58,746 nt of DNA from Planctomycetota bacterium (lineage in GTDB: Bacteria; Planctomycetota; Phycisphaerae; SM23-33). A program made the position numbers and the translations under genes. Positions within the stretch are counted from its first letter, which is position 1, and every line of letters starts with the position of its first letter. Below the pieces are notes generated by a model. It was not told the origin of the DNA and ran no database searches. It worked only from the letters and a program-made list of their open reading frames with translations. The stretch covers positions 1-58,746 of the forward strand of contig JAJRYB010000046.1 of assembly GCA_024275995.1 (NCBI GenBank). Direction: 5' to 3'. Below are positions 25,760-34,150 of this stretch, in pieces.

Positions 25760-28552
25760 CTACTCCTTGTCTCCGGTAGTACGGAATTCCAGGCGAGAGA
25801 GAATTCGCAACTGGTAAAGAGTGAAACCGATCAGCATGAACGCCAGCACCCACGCCATGGCTGTTGCCGGTCCGAACTTGAGATAGGTGAACGCCTTGTA
25901 CCAGATGTGCAACCCTGCGACCTCCGTATTGGCCCCACCACCGGTCATGACGAGGATTCGCCCCGTCGCACCGTACCATGACGCTATGAATACGCCTATG
26001 AAATTGATGAGTATCAGCGGTTTGAGGATCGGAAAGACCACAAACAGCACCTTGTCGATAAAGGTCGCACCGTCGATGTCTGCCGCCTCGTAGAGATCGT
26101 CGGGGATACCTTTCAGTGCCGCCAGATAGATCAGGCACCCGGGACCCATACCGGCCCAGACCATGGGGATAACGCATGCGATCATCGCCGTGCTCGAATC
26201 GCCCAGCCAGTAGTACGGCTCGGGGGTCACCGCGAACAATCGCGACGGCAGTTGGGACGCGCTCACCCAGAACGTCTCCGTCGATGGAAACAGGATCGGC
26301 CAGGCCATGGACACACCGGCCAGCAGCAGGATCCCCGCCGCCAGACCGCAAAACCCGCCCGCGACACGTTTCCCGTGGTACCATAACCGCCGGGCAAACA
26401 GCGCCGGGATCACAAAGAGGATTGCGCCGACAAGCAGGAACCCGATAGATGGAACGCTAAGGACGAGACGATTGAGCACGCCGAGTTCGGACGGGCTGAA
26501 GAACTGCTTCCACAGGATCATCATCACCAGGGCGGTGATCACCGCCGGCAGGTAGTAGATCGTACGGAACAACAGCTTGCCGCGCGGCACCTCGTGCAGG
26601 AAAATCGCCAGGATGATCGGAGGAAAGAACGTCAGTGACACGACCAGGAAGCTGTAGCGTATCGCGTTCCAGACCGATTGCCACCAGGCGTCATTCCAGA
26701 GCAGGTCTCCGAAGTTCTGCACCCCCACCCAGCTCGATTCCCCCAGCAGGCGATAGTCCTGGAACGCCATTACCGACCCTCGTATCAGGGGAATGTATCG
26801 CCAGAGAAGGATCGTCAACACTGCGGGCAGCAGAATCACATACGCCCATGCGTATTTGCGAAAACCCCAGAGCACCTGCTTGCCCTTTGCAACACCCGGA
26901 AGTTTGGGCGGCGTGAAAATGCGTATGATCTTGCGAAAGACCAGCGCGAATGCAATCACTATGGCGATCAGCACGGCGGTGGCCGTCCAATCCCGCAGGC
27001 GACGCTCTCCCGGTGGAATGATGCCGATCATCTCCTCGTTTGCACGGGCATTCGCCTTCTTCAGCAGTCCCTGCATGACGTCCAACCTGGCTTGGTAGTT
27101 CTCAGGCAGCGCGTCGTCCCGTGCGAGCCTCGCAGCCTCCTGCATCGGAAACGTCATCAGCTCGTATGCGAAATTGCTGTTGCGTCCGTATGGTTCGGGC
27201 TTGCCGGTCTCGATGGCTATTTCGAACGTCTTCGCCCAGCCTTTGGGCGCCAATCGCTCTATTTCGGGATATCCGAACATCCGCAGGTACTTCGGGTTGA
27301 CGAACGGCCCCATACCACCTTCGACCATTACGCCGATCTTGATTCGCGCGGCGTCCTTGCTATCGTAGAACCGCATGTATTCCCAGGCGGCGTCTCGGAC
27401 GGCCCGGTCCTTGATGTCAGAGAAGAGTCCCATCATCCGGCTGTTCAACTCTGCGCCGCGCATCCGCTTGCCATTCTTGTCCGGAGGACCAAGCGGCACC
27501 GGAACCATGCCGGTTACTTCCGGATCAATCTGCGAGAGGAGTTTTTCGTCTACATATTCGAAACGCATGGCGATCTCGCCACGAGCCCACTTGGCGCCGC
27601 CCTGGCCCTCCTTGTAGGCATAGCCGCGCCTGATCTTGCCTTCGCTGTCGATCCATTTCTCGTTGCACAGGCGAGTGTAAAATTCCAATGCGACCGCCGC
27701 CTCCCGCGAATCGAACACGGTTAGCCATTCTTCGGTCTTAGGATCGTAGGTCATCACTTCGCCACCGGCGGACCAGAGGAACGTGACCCAGTACCACGAT
27801 TCATGTTTTCCACGGGCGAATTGTATGGCGTAAAGCCCCCGCTTGGGGTCCGTCAGCTTGCGGGAGGCCTCGTAAAGATCTTTCCATGTCCATTGGGCGG
27901 TCGGTCTGGGAATGCCCGCCGCATCGAACCGGTCCTTGCGGTACACCAGCACCCGGCCTATCGCTCCTCCGTAGGGAAGAGCCCAAACGTGTTTCTTTCC
28001 ACCGGGGCCTTTGCGCCGAATCACCGGCCAGATCTTTGGATGGATGCGAAAATCCTGTTCGTCCTTCGTCATGGACGCCAGGTAGCCGTCCTCGGGTTTG
28101 TCCAGCGGGTATAGAAAACCGTTCTGTATGTAGTTGTCGGATTTCCGGAAGTTGACATACAGGACGTCAGGCGCCACGCCTCCTGCAATGGCCAACAGAT
28201 CGACCTCGACCCCCTCCACCCTGATACCCGAAAACTGGTGGAGTTCAATCTCCACCTTGTCCCAGTTGTGTTTTCCGTAGATGTCCGGGTTGGCCTTGTA
28301 CTTGGCGAGATATCTCTTGGCGAAGATCTCCGGGAATCGCCGTCTGAACTCCCTGACCCCGGCCACTTCCGATTGCGTATAAGTGTCCGTCCACGTCGGG
28401 TCCGGGAGGGTATGCAGTACCACATGGATTACTGTTGTGCCGTCCTCGCGATCTTCGATCCACCCAGCGAAAGAGGGTCCGGCGAGGCTGACAATCAGGC
28501 ATGAGGCGATCAACAGGACGTTGCGAAATAAGGAACGGGAGATATTTCTCAT
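25760..28552 (-). CDS. Solute-binding protein fused to MalF-type ABC sugar permease
   Basis: A 930-residue fusion. Residues 1-29 are a signal sequence ending SFA. About 30-505 form a family-1 sugar-binding protein (GVAPDVLYVNFRKSDNYIQNG, then ALPYGGAIGRVLVYRKDRFD). TM 521-540 leads back to the cytoplasm. The MalF core starts with TM 568-592 and ends with the EAA loop YEAADIDGATFIDKVLF near 820-837. Between the usual third and fourth core helices, residues 697-785 add two hydrophobic segments (about 702-720 and 730-752) that ordinary MalF proteins lack. Covalent attachment of the receptor guarantees one binding protein per transporter. The uncoupled ATPase at 14334-15467 is the likely partner. 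This is the first gene of the leftward operon. Confidence 0.93.
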   Translation of the reverse strand: MRNISRSLFRNVLLIASCLIVSLAGPSFAGWIEDREDGTTVIHVVLHTLPDPTWTDTYTQSEVAGVREFRRRFPEIFAKRYLAKYKANPDIYGKHNWDKVEIELHQFSGIRVEGVEVDLLAIAGGVAPDVLYVNFRKSDNYIQNGFLYPLDKPEDGYLASMTKDEQDFRIHPKIWPVIRRKGPGGKKHVWALPYGGAIGRVLVYRKDRFDAAGIPRPTAQWTWKDLYEASRKLTDPKRGLYAIQFARGKHESWYWVTFLWSAGGEVMTYDPKTEEWLTVFDSREAAVALEFYTRLCNEKWIDSEGKIRRGYAYKEGQGGAKWARGEIAMRFEYVDEKLLSQIDPEVTGMVPVPLGPPDKNGKRMRGAELNSRMMGLFSDIKDRAVRDAAWEYMRFYDSKDAARIKIGVMVEGGMGPFVNPKYLRMFGYPEIERLAPKGWAKTFEIAIETGKPEPYGRNSNFAYELMTFPMQEAARLARDDALPENYQARLDVMQGLLKKANARANEEMIGIIPPGERRLRDWTATAVLIAIVIAFALVFRKIIRIFTPPKLPGVAKGKQVLWGFRKYAWAYVILLPAVLTILLWRYIPLIRGSVMAFQDYRLLGESSWVGVQNFGDLLWNDAWWQSVWNAIRYSFLVVSLTFFPPIILAIFLHEVPRGKLLFRTIYYLPAVITALVMMILWKQFFSPSELGVLNRLVLSVPSIGFLLVGAILFVIPALFARRLWYHGKRVAGGFCGLAAGILLLAGVSMAWPILFPSTETFWVSASQLPSRLFAVTPEPYYWLGDSSTAMIACVIPMVWAGMGPGCLIYLAALKGIPDDLYEAADIDGATFIDKVLFVVFPILKPLILINFIGVFIASWYGATGRILVMTGGGANTEVAGLHIWYKAFTYLKFGPATAMAWVLAFMLIGFTLYQLRILSRLEFRTTGDKE

Positions 28553-28642
28553 CTTTATTTCAACTCGCTGTGGTGGTCAAATCGCTACCGCGTCTGCTCC
28601 GACACGCACTTCTTGAACCTCGATTCTCCAGCCGCGGGCCAT

Positions 28643-28670
28643 ATTATGCCAGACGAAAATTATCATTCAA
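28643..28670 (-). promoter_or_regulatory. Candidate sigma-70 promoter of the uptake operon
   Basis: On the minus strand TTGAAT (28670-28665) and CATAAT (28648-28643) are 16 bases apart, about 90 bases before the first start codon. Spacing is one base short and both boxes have a mismatch. Confidence 0.4.
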
Positions 28671-28840
28671 CCGGTATTGCTTTTTTTTTGAGCACAGACT
28701 GCACGCCGTTCGCCTGCAAAAAGCCAGTCGATTTCCTTCTACGAGGCAGTACCCGTTTCGGGACGCCCTGCCCGCAGGGACATCATCTACATAACGGTGA
28801 TCTCTCATACGAGTTACGCGCGTAGACGCTTATCAGGTGT

Positions 28841-28860
28841 GCATCGACAAAATGTTGTCG
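28841..28860. promoter_or_regulatory. Perfect 8-bp dyad, operator- or terminator-like
   Basis: ATCGACAA and TTGTCGAT flank AATG. It lies about 100 bases beyond the stop of the upstream gene and about 290 bases before the uptake operon. There is no following T-run, so an operator or processing hairpin is as likely as a terminator. Confidence 0.45.
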
Positions 28861-28957
28861 ATAGCCCTCGACCCACTGGTCTGCCGCGAAGCGGCCACGC
28901 CTGCTGGGCGAAGTCCCAGCCGGCGGCTAGGCTCTACTTTCTGTTTCCTGTCCGTTA

Positions 28958-31573
28958 TCAGCGGAATCGAAGTTCGCCCCACAACAGCGGGTTAATCGCG
29001 TCGTACTGCGGCGCCCACGTATAGGCCGACTCGCTCCTGACCGCCGGGTTGGCTGTGACGTTCAATCGCCAGAGATCTCTCCTTCGCGGACGGCGCCCCA
29101 GAAGGGCAAAAGGCACTGTCACCCTCACCTGCCAGCCGTCGTCGTTCCACGAGAAATCCGCCCTGACCTTCACGTCGGGCTTGCGGTCCATACTGACTGA
29201 GCGTCCTTCCGGCCAGATGATAAAACTGTGCCGCTCGCCGGTTTCGCCTGTTTCGACGTATATCCGCGTTACCCAGGAATCGTCGCCGCTGCCCCTGCAC
29301 TCCCGCCAGGCAGCCTTTCGCCGTTCGGGGTCCACTCCACGCTCCCGCACCTCCACAACCAGGGCTTTACCGGTGCGCCAGGTCTGGAAGGACAAGTCCG
29401 AAGCCCTCAGGTAGTCGATCGGCCTGAAAAAACCGATAAAATCGTACACGAAATTGTATCCGGCGCGGAAGCAGTGATCGTGCTGGAGAGGAAGGAAGGT
29501 TCCGATCGGCCTGTCCGGGCATATCGCCGCGGGAGGAACCGTCCGCGCCAGCTCGTTTTCCACGTACTGTCGCCATAATCGCACGTTTGCCGCCAGGTCC
29601 TGATGTTGCGGCGCCGCCAATGACGACAGTGATCGTTCAGCGGCCCGAGCGGACGCCCTGAGCAACTTCCTGGCGTGGGTAAGCACCCTGGCACCGTGTT
29701 CTCGGATCGGTCTGACGGTCCGTCGGATTTCGTTGTATATCCTCCGGCTTTCCGGATACTCCGCATAGGCCTTCATGGGCCAGTCAGGCCGCTCGCAAAG
29801 TTCCAGGCATTCCCGAACGGACTCGATGAGTGGAAGCGGGGACAGACGGTATCCGTAACCGGCAAACATTATGGTGGCTCGTTCCATGCTTCGGACGGTC
29901 GGGCTGTTCCTCTCGGCTACGAGAGGCGCGATACGCTCCAGTTCGGAAAGGCCCTTGCGCAAGGCCGATATCACTACAGTCTTGCTCGCGGCGAAATAGA
30001 CGCCATAGAGATGAACAGCGGCAAGTATTTCGCCTTGCACATACTTTCCCAGCGCGGCGTTGCGCTCGAGGTACGTTTCCAGTTCGTCAGCGACCTTTCT
30101 GCCGACCAGGCGACGGTAATTTCCTAAAGAGACGCGGGAAATCTCGACGTTCCTGCCGAGCATGTCTGCGAGCTTTTTGGGGTTGCGCCGGGCGATGGGC
30201 TTGGAGGGGTCTACGTAGTCGATGATATATTGCAGGAAGTTGTCGGGGGCGATTTGCGTATCCATGGTCTTGCCCAGCCATGCCTTGCCGTACGGCGAGG
30301 TCCAGACAGGTCCGCCGGCCTGGTCGTTCAACTCGGTGGCAGGGAAGAACATGAACGGCTCCTGGATGTGCGAGAACCGTCCTGGGTTGAGATATCCTTC
30401 AAAAGCCGAACTGTGACAGAACTGTTGATAGATCAGCAGGATCAACTGGCTGGACGCTTTCACGGTCTCCCGCAGCGTGGCGCCGGCATTGGGTGAAACG
30501 CCGGTCCTGCAGGCCAGCAGTTCGCCCTGCCGGGTCCCGGTGAGTTTTCGACCGACGAAGAAGTCACTGACCGCTTGAAGGTGTAGAAAGTTGTACCTCG
30601 CCAATGACCGCTCGTTTTTCGGAAAGACTCCCTTGGCGCGCATTTCATGCGAGAAGAACTCGTAGGCCGAGTGAAACGCAATGGAGTCCGCCCCCTTGCT
30701 TTCCGCATCCCTCAGGAACTCCTGAATGAATTCGTAATCCCCCCAGAGTTGCTCGCAAAGATTCGTGCCGCAATTGTGGCAGGGGCCGATAAGGAACATG
30801 AACTCCACGTTCCCCAGCGCCTTTTTCCATTCGGCGACCCTGCTGTCAGCCACAGGCAGGTAGTACGCGTCGTTTGTGTCCGCGATCTTGTGCGCAAGGA
30901 TCGCCCTGCCCTTGTAGGAGTCGAGGAGTTTCCGCATGTCTTGCACCGAGTTGAAATTCCACAGCCGATAGACGGCAACGGGCTTTCGCTTCATGCGGTT
31001 GAACTCAACCATCGCCGTTTTCATTACATGCTCGCCTGCGTTCGGGGCGCTTTCGAAATTGAAGTACAACCCGTCGAGGTCCGGAAGCTGGCGGAATATC
31101 TCCCGGTAGCAGTACCTGCAATAGCGATCGACGGCGGGATGAGTGATATCGCTCAACCTTCCGGTTGTAGGGATTCCGTAGGCCTTGGCCAGCGATTCGG
31201 TGAAGTGGGCGACATAGTGCTGCATGAACGTAGTCAGCCCGTAACTACGGGCAATTTCAAGCCCGCGGCAAAGCGATTTACGCACGGACTTTCTATGCGA
31301 GGCCGGCACGGAAACCGCCTGCGGAAAGTCTTTGTAGTCCAGGATGAACTCGAAGGGATGATAGGCGTCAGGGTAGAGCACCAAGCCATTGAAGCCGTGG
31401 CGGACCACCTGGCGGCAGAGCGCTTCCCACATCCGGTCGGTATAGTGCGCAACGTTCCTGCGATCCGCGTGCCTGATCTTGACTTCGTGCTTGTACAGAC
31501 GTGTCTTAAACCGCATGTGCTGCGTGCCGGAGGCCTTGCCGAATGAATGCTCACTGGGATTGTTGCACGACAT
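28958..31573 (-). CDS. Large TIM-barrel glycosidase-like protein with C-terminal CBM9-like domain
   Basis: An 871-residue protein, started at ATG 31573 (MSCNNPSEHS) because AGGA lies six bases before it. No signal peptide is visible. Residues 35-330 look like a TIM barrel (VRHGFNGLVLYPDAYHPFEFI, then LDGLYFNFESAPNAGEH with an acidic cluster, and AVYRLWNFNSVQDMRKLL), of a kind related to alpha-glucuronidase or GH20-like barrels, though no family is certain. A long helical middle follows. The last 170 residues (ALVVEVRERG, TRIYVETGETGERHSF, LWRLNVTANPAVRSESAYTW, LLWGELRF) match the beta-sandwich of CBM9-like modules. C-H-N-C-G-T-N-L-C near 270 might bind a metal. Same strand as the GH43 gene upstream; role in glycan breakdown is inferred. 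Confidence 0.68.
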   Translation of the reverse strand: MSCNNPSEHSFGKASGTQHMRFKTRLYKHEVKIRHADRRNVAHYTDRMWEALCRQVVRHGFNGLVLYPDAYHPFEFILDYKDFPQAVSVPASHRKSVRKSLCRGLEIARSYGLTTFMQHYVAHFTESLAKAYGIPTTGRLSDITHPAVDRYCRYCYREIFRQLPDLDGLYFNFESAPNAGEHVMKTAMVEFNRMKRKPVAVYRLWNFNSVQDMRKLLDSYKGRAILAHKIADTNDAYYLPVADSRVAEWKKALGNVEFMFLIGPCHNCGTNLCEQLWGDYEFIQEFLRDAESKGADSIAFHSAYEFFSHEMRAKGVFPKNERSLARYNFLHLQAVSDFFVGRKLTGTRQGELLACRTGVSPNAGATLRETVKASSQLILLIYQQFCHSSAFEGYLNPGRFSHIQEPFMFFPATELNDQAGGPVWTSPYGKAWLGKTMDTQIAPDNFLQYIIDYVDPSKPIARRNPKKLADMLGRNVEISRVSLGNYRRLVGRKVADELETYLERNAALGKYVQGEILAAVHLYGVYFAASKTVVISALRKGLSELERIAPLVAERNSPTVRSMERATIMFAGYGYRLSPLPLIESVRECLELCERPDWPMKAYAEYPESRRIYNEIRRTVRPIREHGARVLTHARKLLRASARAAERSLSSLAAPQHQDLAANVRLWRQYVENELARTVPPAAICPDRPIGTFLPLQHDHCFRAGYNFVYDFIGFFRPIDYLRASDLSFQTWRTGKALVVEVRERGVDPERRKAAWRECRGSGDDSWVTRIYVETGETGERHSFIIWPEGRSVSMDRKPDVKVRADFSWNDDGWQVRVTVPFALLGRRPRRRDLWRLNVTANPAVRSESAYTWAPQYDAINPLLWGELRFR

Positions 31574-31733
31574 GCCATTTCCTCGAGTAACCGCCGCTCT
31601 CTCGCAAACCCACGTCCGGCGGGGCAATAAGTATATTGTGTCTGGCGCAAATAGCGTTCGATATCGGAATGACAAAATCCCGAACACCGGAGAACTTCGA
31701 AGCGCCGCAATTATTTTACTCAACGGCGCCCAG

Positions 31734-31749
31734 GCGCGTAATTACGCGC
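31734..31749. repeat. Perfect 16-bp palindrome downstream of GH43 gene
   Basis: GCGCGTAATTACGCGC reads the same on both strands and lies 36 bases after the GH43 stop codon. It may form a short hairpin or bind a dimeric protein. There is no T-run directly after it. Confidence 0.5.
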
Positions 31750-31785
31750 TTTCAGCGCGCACTGTGCGGGCGAATACAACGGCCG

Positions 31786-33105
31786 TCACTTGCTCTTGGG
31801 CGGCGGCTTCCAGTGAAGGACCGGTTTGCGAAACACGGTGAACGGGGGCTTACCGGGATCGGCGTTCGGGGCCGGGTTGGCGGGGATGGGTTCGGAAGTC
31901 CGCACGAATCGCATGCGTGCGACGGTACTGGTCCGCATTCCCTGCCTGTACGCCCTGGCCTTGACGATTGCCGTGCCGGTTATCGGGAACGGGTGGGTGT
32001 ACAGCGGGGAGAATTCATCGGGGTCCGTTCCGTCCGTGGTGTAGCGAATCCGTGCGCCTTTGGTACGGGATGTCAGCGATACGTCCACCTGTCCGTTGAA
32101 GACCGCGCCTCTCGGATGGATGTCGGGGCTCCATACCAGCGACGGGTCACACACGGGCGCCGAGTTGGTCACGCCCCGGGTCGGAGTTCCTCCGAAGACG
32201 CCTTTGGCGTTGAAGGCGACCGGGTCGAGGCAGATGTCACGGGCCCATCCCTCGCTGGCGCCCGTCTTCTGGTGGTACAGGTGCCACAGGGCGCCGGTCC
32301 TGTCGCGGATGACCGACCCGTGCCCGGGACCATAGATGGACGGCAGGTTCTGGAAGACCGGGTTTCGCTTGTACTTGGTGAACGGTCCGATCGGCGTTGG
32401 CGCCGTGGCATATCCCACGGCGTAATCGACCGATTGGGCGTTGCTGCCGGAGTACAGCAGGTAGTATATCCCATCCCGCTTGATCATCCAGGGCCCCTCG
32501 TTGATCGGAAAACTGTGCCGCTCCCAGTCCTGGCTGATCTCGAAGCATTTGGTCACCGGGCCGCCTGTTTCGGTAGGGCTGAGCATTGGCACACAGTACA
32601 TCGTGAACGATGGCGTATGCGTGAAGTAGAGGTACAGGCGCCCGTCGTCGTCGCGGAACATGTGGGCGTCGATCCCCGGAATAGCCAGGTAACCGAGGTT
32701 CCTGAACATCGCATCCGGCCGATCGGCTACGGCTACGCCGATCTTGTAGCGGCGCGTGTAGTACATGTAAAACTTGCCGTCTTCGGGATGATGATAGACC
32801 TCCGGCGCCCAGACGCCCTTGAACTCGTCGCCCAGCACCTGAGGCCCCTTCGTCCAGCGCACCAGGTCGGTCGAGGTGAATACGTTCAACCCGCGGTTCG
32901 TCGAGTAGAAGTAGTACTTGCCATCGTGATAGATGGCGGCAGGGTCCGCCCCGCCGCCCTGCTCGATGCCCAGGATCGGGTTTTTGTAGGTGGACATGGA
33001 CGACTCCCACTTCGGAGAACACGAGACACATGCCGTCGCCAGCACCAGTAACATCGCTACACACCAGGGACCGACAGCCCGGCGCGATTCGTCAAATGCG
33101 CGCAT
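31786..33105 (-). CDS. GH43 family glycosidase lipoprotein with C-terminal beta-sandwich
   Basis: A 439-residue protein starting at ATG 33105 with AAGGAG seven bases upstream. The N-terminus (GPWCVAMLLVLATACVSC) is a signal with a probable lipobox Cys. The five-bladed propeller shows the GH43 triad: Asp in GGGADPAAIYHDGKYYFY, Asp in GIDAHMFRDDDGRLYLYF and Glu in INEGPWMIKRDGIYYLLYS. GPGHGSVIRDRTGALWHLYH is also typical. The last part (FNGQVDVSLTSRTKGARIRY and TTDGTDPDE) is a chitobiase/beta-hexosaminidase C-terminal-type domain. Family members cleave arabinan, xylan or galactan side chains in the periplasm or at the outer membrane, so this enzyme could supply substrate for the importer downstream. 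Confidence 0.92.
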   Translation of the reverse strand: MRAFDESRRAVGPWCVAMLLVLATACVSCSPKWESSMSTYKNPILGIEQGGGADPAAIYHDGKYYFYSTNRGLNVFTSTDLVRWTKGPQVLGDEFKGVWAPEVYHHPEDGKFYMYYTRRYKIGVAVADRPDAMFRNLGYLAIPGIDAHMFRDDDGRLYLYFTHTPSFTMYCVPMLSPTETGGPVTKCFEISQDWERHSFPINEGPWMIKRDGIYYLLYSGSNAQSVDYAVGYATAPTPIGPFTKYKRNPVFQNLPSIYGPGHGSVIRDRTGALWHLYHQKTGASEGWARDICLDPVAFNAKGVFGGTPTRGVTNSAPVCDPSLVWSPDIHPRGAVFNGQVDVSLTSRTKGARIRYTTDGTDPDEFSPLYTHPFPITGTAIVKARAYRQGMRTSTVARMRFVRTSEPIPANPAPNADPGKPPFTVFRKPVLHWKPPPKSK

Positions 33106-33475
33106 TCGGAACTCCTTTTAGAGCCTAGCCGAGAACAAAACCGCCATGCTCCGGACGATTATATATTTTACAACCCGACCGGAAATAATTGTTTCGCTTT
33201 CAGCATAAAGGGCGATATCGTCGGTTGGCTCGATCCGAAACTCCCCGCCTGTGCGAGCGGGGACACCTCGGCCGCCTGTAAGGAAAAACGCAAGTATGAT
33301 CGCGTTCTTGGCGAAATCGACACCTGCGGCGCCGGCATGTTTCCGGAGGCAGGGCAGAAGCTTCCAATATACGGCCCCCGTCCCCGGAACCCGGGCGAAC
33401 CAACGTGGTTGCCCTGATGCTGAGATGGCAGTACATTGACCGGCCTGGCGTAGAAAGGTCGGAGACGGCGCGATC
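33106..33475. other. Divergent intergenic region, 370 bases
   Basis: This lies between the leftward GH43 gene and the rightward response-regulator operon. On the minus strand TATAAT (33166-33161) is a possible -10 for GH43, without a clear -35. A CCCCGC/GCGGGG hairpin lies at about 33243-33262. No gene is supported. Confidence 0.4.
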
Positions 33476-34150
33476 ATGCGAATTCTGATTGTTGAAGACG
33501 AAGAAAAGCTTGCCGGGAATGTGGCGAAAGTATTGCGACAGCTTCTTGATGCTGCCGTGGATATATCCATCGACGGGCGGGATGGCTGCCACATGGCGAT
33601 CTCCGAGCCGTATGACGCCGTTATTCTCGATCTGATGCTTCCTAAAATGGATGGGCTGAGTGTACTGCACGAGCTTCGGAAGCAGGATGTTTTCACGCCG
33701 GTCCTGATCCTGACAGCAAAAAACGGTACGGAGAATGTGATCGCGGGGTTGAATGCCGGGAGCGACGATTATCTCACAAAACCCTTCGAGATGGCTGAAT
33801 TGGTGGCCAGGGTTCAGGCCCTGGTGCGGCGTTCGTACAATCGGCCGACGCCGGACATCCGTGTCGGCGAGCTGACGATTGATCTCAATACTCGCGAAGC
33901 GCGCGCCCGCGAGCACGTCATGCAACTGCGCCCTTTGGAATTTGCACTCCTGGAGTACCTTTCTCTTCGAGTCGGAACAACGGTTTCCAAGACGGACATC
34001 CTTGAGCACCTGTATGATTTCAACGCGGAGACCTTCTCCAATGTCGTGGAGGTCTATATTTCACGGCTGCGAAAAGAACTCAGGCGATTGAAAAAACCAT
34101 GCCGCATCCATACCGTCCGCGGCATGGGATACCGTCTGGAGCCGGCCTGA
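33476..34150 (+). CDS. OmpR-family response regulator
   Basis: A 224-residue regulator. The receiver domain (residues 1-115) has the acidic pocket VEDEE, the phosphoacceptor Asp52 in VILDLMLPKMDG, Thr in LILTAK and the Lys in DYLTKPFE. The C-terminal winged helix (about 128-222) shows LRPLEFALLEYLS and VYISRLRKEL with HTVRGMGYRL. It is the first gene of the operon, and its stop overlaps the kinase start by one base (TGATG). Its targets probably include the operon itself, but I found no direct repeat that proves this. Confidence 0.96.
   Translation: MRILIVEDEEKLAGNVAKVLRQLLDAAVDISIDGRDGCHMAISEPYDAVILDLMLPKMDGLSVLHELRKQDVFTPVLILTAKNGTENVIAGLNAGSDDYLTKPFEMAELVARVQALVRRSYNRPTPDIRVGELTIDLNTREARAREHVMQLRPLEFALLEYLSLRVGTTVSKTDILEHLYDFNAETFSNVVEVYISRLRKELRRLKKPCRIHTVRGMGYRLEPA

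Larger units (their letters stand above)
28553..28957. other. Intergenic region upstream of the uptake operon, 405 bases
   Basis: No gene is seen here. It should hold the promoter of the leftward operon. A run of T and pyrimidine-rich stretches at 28679-28689 and a perfect dyad at 28841-28860 are the only other structures noted. Confidence 0.5.
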
